The position numbers and the translations under genes are program-made. A DNA stretch of 64,000 nt from Mesostigma viride (Eukaryota > Streptophyta > Mesostigmatophyceae > Mesostigmatales > Mesostigmataceae), in assembly GCA_009746045.1 (NCBI GenBank), contig RPFO01000253.1, positions 5,179,145 through 5,243,144 of the forward strand, written 5' to 3'. Positions 60,127 to 64,000 of this stretch are shown here, one piece after another (the stretch's first letter is position 1; each line of letters opens with the position of its first letter). Under the pieces are notes generated by a model that saw nothing but the letters and a program-made list of their open reading frames with translations, searched no databases and had not been told where the DNA came from.

Positions 60127-60519
60127 TCAGGTCGAGCCCAATCATCTGGAGACTCACGCTGCAGGAAGCTCTGATCAGTGAGTGTGGCTTGAAAGTGTCT
60201 TCAGTTGATCCCTGTTTGTTGCTGGCCCAATGGGAGGGTCTGCCAGTGTATGCTAGTTTGCATGGAGATGATCTGCATTTGCTAGCCCCCATGACCTGGC
60301 TGAAGAAGTTTATTCCTGTCATCAGTGGCAAGTTTTCACTGGGCAAGGAGCTGTGGCAGGAGCCCAACAAGCCTGTAGTGTTCTGTGGAATGCAGGCTAC
60401 CCTGTTCAGGAGGGATGGGGAGTGGAGTATCAGGCTTCAGGCTGGAGGAGATTATAAACAGACCATTGTGAAGGCCTTGCCAGAGAAGATCACCCAGGCT
60501 GCAGGACCTGAGTTGAGAG
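60127..60519 (+). pseudogene. RT (HGDD) fragment of second copia-like element
   Basis: SSPIIWRLTL, SSVDPCLL, then YASLHGDDLHLL (HGDD at 60261-60272), VVFCGMQATLF and KALPEKITQA. Each block aligns with the first family member. Truncated upstream and interrupted downstream. Confidence 0.85.
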
Positions 60520-61007
60520 TGTCAGAAATTTGACACGATACACAGTGCATTGTTCTTAAGACTCGTTATATTAAAATTTAATTCATTATGTCGGCATAGC
60601 AGCAAACGGCACAGAGTGAGCTTTTTATACCGTTTACAGATTCGTCAGTGATACTTTGAATATGCTATACGAATAGCAATAATTCGAATATGCTGTATGA
60701 ATAGCGATAATTCGAATATGCTAGAAATATACGAGGGATATGCTGGGAATGATGTCACGACATATTCTAGGATGCTGTGGCATATTCTGATAAGTATATA
60801 TTCTAGAATGCTGTGGCATATTCTGATAAGTATACTGAACGTGGAAAAAATAAATGCTGCTTTAAACAACAAAACAAATAAACATCAAACAAAAAACAAA
60901 CAAGCAAAACAAACATTTAACAAACAAGACATGCCACCTGCCAATATAAAATATTAAATACTATTCCGGCTAGAGTGGACACTGGGAATTATAATAAATT
61001 CCCAACA
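60520..61007 (-). repeat. 3' LTR of TR-GAG element
   Basis: 488 bp. Contains short repeated phrases (TTCGAATATGCT, ATATTCTAGAATGCTGTGGC). Confidence 0.92.
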
Positions 61008-61013
61008 CCCCCC

Positions 61014-61420
61014 TTGGTCACATAGCCAGGGGTAGAACACTTCTAACCGTGACAATACTTTGTCCCGTCTTAAAGTCGCCTATCAAGACAGTCAAGCCAT
61101 TTCTTGTCAGTCCTTGCACGCTGGGCATAGGACCTTTACAGTTAGACTAGGGCAGGTGGATGAAGCACCCTTCCCCCCCCTCAACCACGTGCCCCTATTA
61201 ACACGTGGGCTAGGCCTTAAGGCAAGAGGCCTACCGGACAATTTGCATTTAAGGAAAAGCACGCAACCCAACACTATGCTAGCCAACTACAGAGCTAGCC
61301 AAAACGGAGAACTAGCCAACTACGGGGCTAGCAAAAAAAAAGGTTTACTAGCCAACTACAGGGCTAGTCACAAAGGGACGTCACACGTAAAAGTAAAATA
61401 TTATTACACGTAAAATATTA
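61014..61420. other. 3' untranslated region of TR-GAG element
   Basis: Contains imperfect repeats of CTAGCCAACTAC / GGGCTAG (61270-61370). No gene seen. Confidence 0.6.
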
Positions 61421-62251
61421 TTAGAAACAAAAACCCGGAGGAAGGTCCCCGGCTTCTTGGGTCGCATGCGCCTGGGCCTTGGCAGGGCGCTTCTCGGGAT
61501 ACTTGGTCCAGCAGTTCGCCTCGCGGTGTCCGGGACGCTGGCAGTGACGACACGGGGGAGGTTGAGTGCGGGTCGCGTACACCCCCCCCGCCGGTTGCGG
61601 AGCCGACGCGGGTGCCGGCGCCTTAGTATGCGTCGCAGCCAACCCGCGGGGGCCGCGCAGCTGGTCCTCCGCCTGAAGGAGGAGAACCTTGGCCTCCTCG
61701 AGAGAAAAAGCGTCACGCACGAAAACGGCCGCGAGAAGCGGGCGATATTCGGCGGGCAGGCCGTCGAGTAAATTCTGCACAAATGCCGTCTCCCCCATGA
61801 CGCCGCCGAGCTTGAGGTAGTCGCGGTACATTGTCTCGTTGTCGGTCACATACGAGACCATGGCTTGGTTCAGCGCCAGCTCCCTGCGGTGCAGCTTGCG
61901 CCGAAGATCTTGCTTGTGAGACCGCGTTGGGCGGGGCTGATCGTACACGGCGTCTACTTTCTTGAACGCCACGCTCCCATACTTCGGTTCAGCTTGATCC
62001 GCAACACTGAGAGCTTGGCCGTCCAGAATCGAGCACAGGGCGGCAAATAAAATCCGATCTTGCCGAAGTTCAGCCTGGGTTGGATCAGCATGGTCGACGG
62101 GAAGTGACAGGACACTTGTCATACCGAAAGCGGCTGCTATCGATTCAAAACGAATGCGAATTTTTGGCCAGTCTGCTGGCTTGGTGCCGTCAAAACGAGG
62201 AATGCCACTGCACGCGGCAATAAGGCCAACATCCTTATTATTATTCGCCAT
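61421..62251 (-). CDS. Gag of TR-GAG element
   Basis: 276 residues from ATG. Domain like the copia Gag (UBN2-type): GIPRFDGTKPADWPKIRIRF near the N-terminus, LRRKLHRREL, and FVQNLLDGLPAEYRPLLAAV. A CCHC knuckle CRHCQRPGHREANC lies near residue 235, followed by a short basic tail. It would build particles and package RNA. The ATG follows the stop of the upstream small ORF with no gap (TAAATG). Frame is intact, suggesting recent activity. Confidence 0.88.
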   Translation of the reverse strand: MANNNKDVGLIAACSGIPRFDGTKPADWPKIRIRFESIAAAFGMTSVLSLPVDHADPTQAELRQDRILFAALCSILDGQALSVADQAEPKYGSVAFKKVDAVYDQPRPTRSHKQDLRRKLHRRELALNQAMVSYVTDNETMYRDYLKLGGVMGETAFVQNLLDGLPAEYRPLLAAVFVRDAFSLEEAKVLLLQAEDQLRGPRGLAATHTKAPAPASAPQPAGGVYATRTQPPPCRHCQRPGHREANCWTKYPEKRPAKAQAHATQEAGDLPPGFCF

Positions 62252-62578
62252 TTAATTCAGTACAGTGGAAAATACGAATCGGCTGGCAAGGCCAATCGTA
62301 AAAATTTCCTCTATAAACTGGACGTCGGAAATTTCAAATGTAAAAGTGTCGTCGAGATATGTGATCGTTATAGTGGCAGGTCGAGGAGCTGCGGCATTGA
62401 CATTTAATGCGTCAGGTACTAGAGACGGAGTGGTCTGATCTGGTTCCACGTATTCCCAGCCATACGGGAAACACAGAACAGCATCGTCATCTAGGTTCAG
62501 TGCCGGCTCGTCCGGGAATAAAACACTTAAATCCGAGTCAGTAAGCTCCGGGAAAAAATCCGCGAGCGTACTGGCCAT
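62252..62578 (-). CDS. Small acidic ORF upstream of gag in TR-GAG element
   Basis: 108 residues from ATG, 58 bp after the 5' LTR. Strongly acidic (FPELTDSDLSVLFPDEPALN), with a C-terminal beta-rich stretch (ATITITYLDDTFTFEISD). Ends TAA directly abutting the gag ATG, so gag may be translated by re-initiation. No family recognised. Possibly a captured or regulatory protein. Confidence 0.65.
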   Translation of the reverse strand: MASTLADFFPELTDSDLSVLFPDEPALNLDDDAVLCFPYGWEYVEPDQTTPSLVPDALNVNAAAPRPATITITYLDDTFTFEISDVQFIEEIFTIGLASRFVFSTVLN

Positions 62579-62636
62579 GCCGGAATAGTAATAATAATAT
62601 GACAGAGGTCGTAGACCGACAATCCCTCCGGTACCA

Positions 62637-63128
62637 TGTCAGAAATTCGACACGATACACAGTGCATTGTTCTTAAGACTCGTTATATTAAAATTTAATT
62701 CATTATGTCGGCATAGCAGCAAACGGCACAGAGTGAGCTTTTTATACCGTTTACAGATTCGTCAGTGATACTTTGAATATGCTATACGAATAGCAATAAT
62801 TCGAATATGCTGTATGAATAGCGATAATTCGAATATGCTAGAAATATACGAGGGATATGCTGGGAATAATGTCACGACATATTCTAGGATGCTGTGGCAT
62901 ATTCTGATAAGTATATATTCTAGAATGCTGTGGCATATTCTGATAAGTATACTGAACGTGGAAAAAATAAATGCTGCTTTAAACAACAAAACAAATAAAC
63001 ATCGATCAAACAAAAAACAAACAAGCAAAACAAACATTTAACAAACAAGACATGCCACCTGCCAATATAAAATATTAAATACTATTCTGGCTAGAGTGGA
63101 CACTGGGAATTATAATAAATTCCCAACA
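62637..63128 (-). repeat. 5' LTR of TR-GAG element
   Basis: 492 bp, starts TGTTGGGAAT and ends TTCTGACA on the minus strand. Confidence 0.92.
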
Positions 63129-63792
63129 GAGAGGCATGTGGGCCTGGTTTGCCAGCATCTGTGGTCCGTCTTTGATGGTCCATAGCAGAATGCCTGATGA
63201 TGTGCTTGAGGATGAGAAGCCTCGAGTCATAGCCCGATTGGTGGAGAGTACCCCTGATCTGATTTTGTCTGGGATTGACTTTGCCCAGCCTATCACCTTG
63301 GAGATCTTTGTTGACAGTTCCAAGGATGCTCGCCAGGTTACCAAGGTCAGGGGGAGATCTGCTGCTCTGTTTGCTTTTTATCAGAGCAGGGCAAGTTTGT
63401 TCACCTGGTACAGCAGACTGCAGAAGAGGGTCTGTATCAGTTCAGATGTGGCAGACTGCAGGGCCATATGCGAGGGGATCCAGTCCAGCTTGTACATAAA
63501 GGAGTTAATGCTGGAACTGGCTTCAGTTACCCCTTGGACTTTGCAGATGGAGACGTTGTTGCTAACAGACAGCATGGGTATGGTCCAGTTTGTTCACAAG
63601 CAGCTGGCCAGAAGCCGGGACCTGGATTATTTGTTGCTGAAGGAGTTGGCCAGTTTGGTTGACTTGAAGCATATCCCTGGCGAGGAGAACCCTGCTGATG
63701 CATTGACCAAGCTGCCACACAAGGCCCCAGCCCAGTACAATGTACTGAGGAAGCTCATGAATGCTGACTGTCAAGTCGGTCTATCTGTCTAA
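63129..63792 (+). pseudogene. RNase H of second copia-like element
   Basis: Open frame with GMWAWFASICGPSL, LEIFVDSSKDARQ, TWYSRLQKRV, VADCRAICEG, LTDSMGMVQFVHKQLARS and NPADALTK, ending TAA 63790-63792. The catalytic acidic residues of copia RNase H are all in place. Intact itself but separated from its RT by the TR-GAG element. Confidence 0.88.
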
Positions 63793-64000
63793 AAGCTGAG
63801 AGCTGGGTGCTTAAGTCTCTGGATATCAGGCTGGGAGCTTGATTGTACATAATCCTGAGCACACCTTGAGGGTTGAGACATGTCTCTGGTGTGGGAATGT
63901 CTGACATTGTCTCTGATGGAGAGATGTCTATCTGGGGTTTTCATCTCAGTCTGAGGTTTCCCCAGATCTGTGGTTTGTGGGCGGGGTTCGATTCCCTGGT
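63793..64000 (+). other. 3' region of second copia-like element
   Basis: Non-coding. GGGGTTCGATTCCCT at 63983-63997 repeats the T-arm-like motif of the first member. The window ends before the 3' LTR. Confidence 0.55.

Larger units (their letters stand above)
60520..63128 (-). mobile_element. Small gag-only LTR retrotransposon (TR-GAG type)
   Basis: LTRs 60520-61007 and 62637-63128 (488 and 492 bp; about three substitutions and a 4-bp GATC indel by eye), TG...CA ends, GAGAG duplication at 60515-60519 and 63129-63133. On the minus strand the primer site TGGTACCGGAGG follows the 5' LTR and a polypurine run AAGGGGGG precedes the 3' LTR. The interior encodes a small acidic protein and a Gag with CCHC knuckle, with no pol, matching the TR-GAG class of non-autonomous elements that need pol in trans. 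Confidence 0.93.
60127..64000 (+). mobile_element. Second copia-like (HGDD) element, 5'-truncated, split by a small LTR element
   Basis: Plus-strand RT/RNase H closely related to the copia-like element at 36606-50652. Begins abruptly inside RT (SSPIIWRLTL) next to the Ty3-B LTR, and runs past the window end. Split at 60520 by the gag-only LTR element; removal of it and one GAGAG restores the frame (ELR|GMWAWFAS). Confidence 0.85.

Overview
This is nuclear DNA from a eukaryote, probably an alga or another protist. It has LTR retrotransposons with TG...CA ends, target-site duplications and tRNA-type primer sites, a CACTA-type DNA transposon, long microsatellites, low gene density and no bacterial operon signals. 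I cannot name the species from sequence alone. I saw no rRNA gene, complete tRNA gene or CRISPR array.

Layout. 1-10.6 kb is mostly non-coding DNA with simple repeats; its only clear gene is an intronless SNF2-family ATPase on the minus strand (4383-6452), with one possible short exon near 7.6 kb. 10.66-33.2 kb holds a compact minus-strand set of short intronless genes: a 277-residue protein, a cysteine-rich protein with one in-frame stop, and two tandem copies of a 62-67-residue membrane protein. The second membrane-protein copy is cut by an LTR element (11066-30936, TSD TACAG). That element is itself cut by a complete Ty3/gypsy chromovirus (15536-27391, TSD GCTGG). The chromovirus carries an extra 119-codon ORF resembling the RNase H1 N-terminal/viroplasmin fold, a polyglutamine Gag, Pol with a chromodomain, and an unrecognised 805-codon ORF after pol.

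33.5-60.1 kb is a second, decayed Ty3/gypsy element (Ty3-B) split twice. A copia-like element (36606-50652, TSD CCCGA) sits inside its reverse transcriptase, and a 6.5-kb non-coding LTR element (52214-58733, TSD CTTGT) sits inside its integrase. The copia-like element is in turn cut in gag by a 5.65-kb CACTA transposon (43003-48653). The end of the window holds a second, 5'-truncated copy of the copia-like family (60127-64000), cut by a small gag-only LTR element (60520-63128, TSD GAGAG).

How it fits together. Five LTR insertions and one DNA transposon can be removed on paper, and their host reading frames rejoin. LTR pairs differ by 0-3 substitutions by eye, so this is a recent burst of nesting. 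The most unusual content is (1) the copia-like family, with apparent order gag-INT-PR-RT-RH, an HGDD polymerase box, non-TG/CA LTR ends and an extra 5' ORF; (2) the viroplasmin-like ORF in a chromovirus; (3) the tightly packed, virus-like gene set around the left nest.
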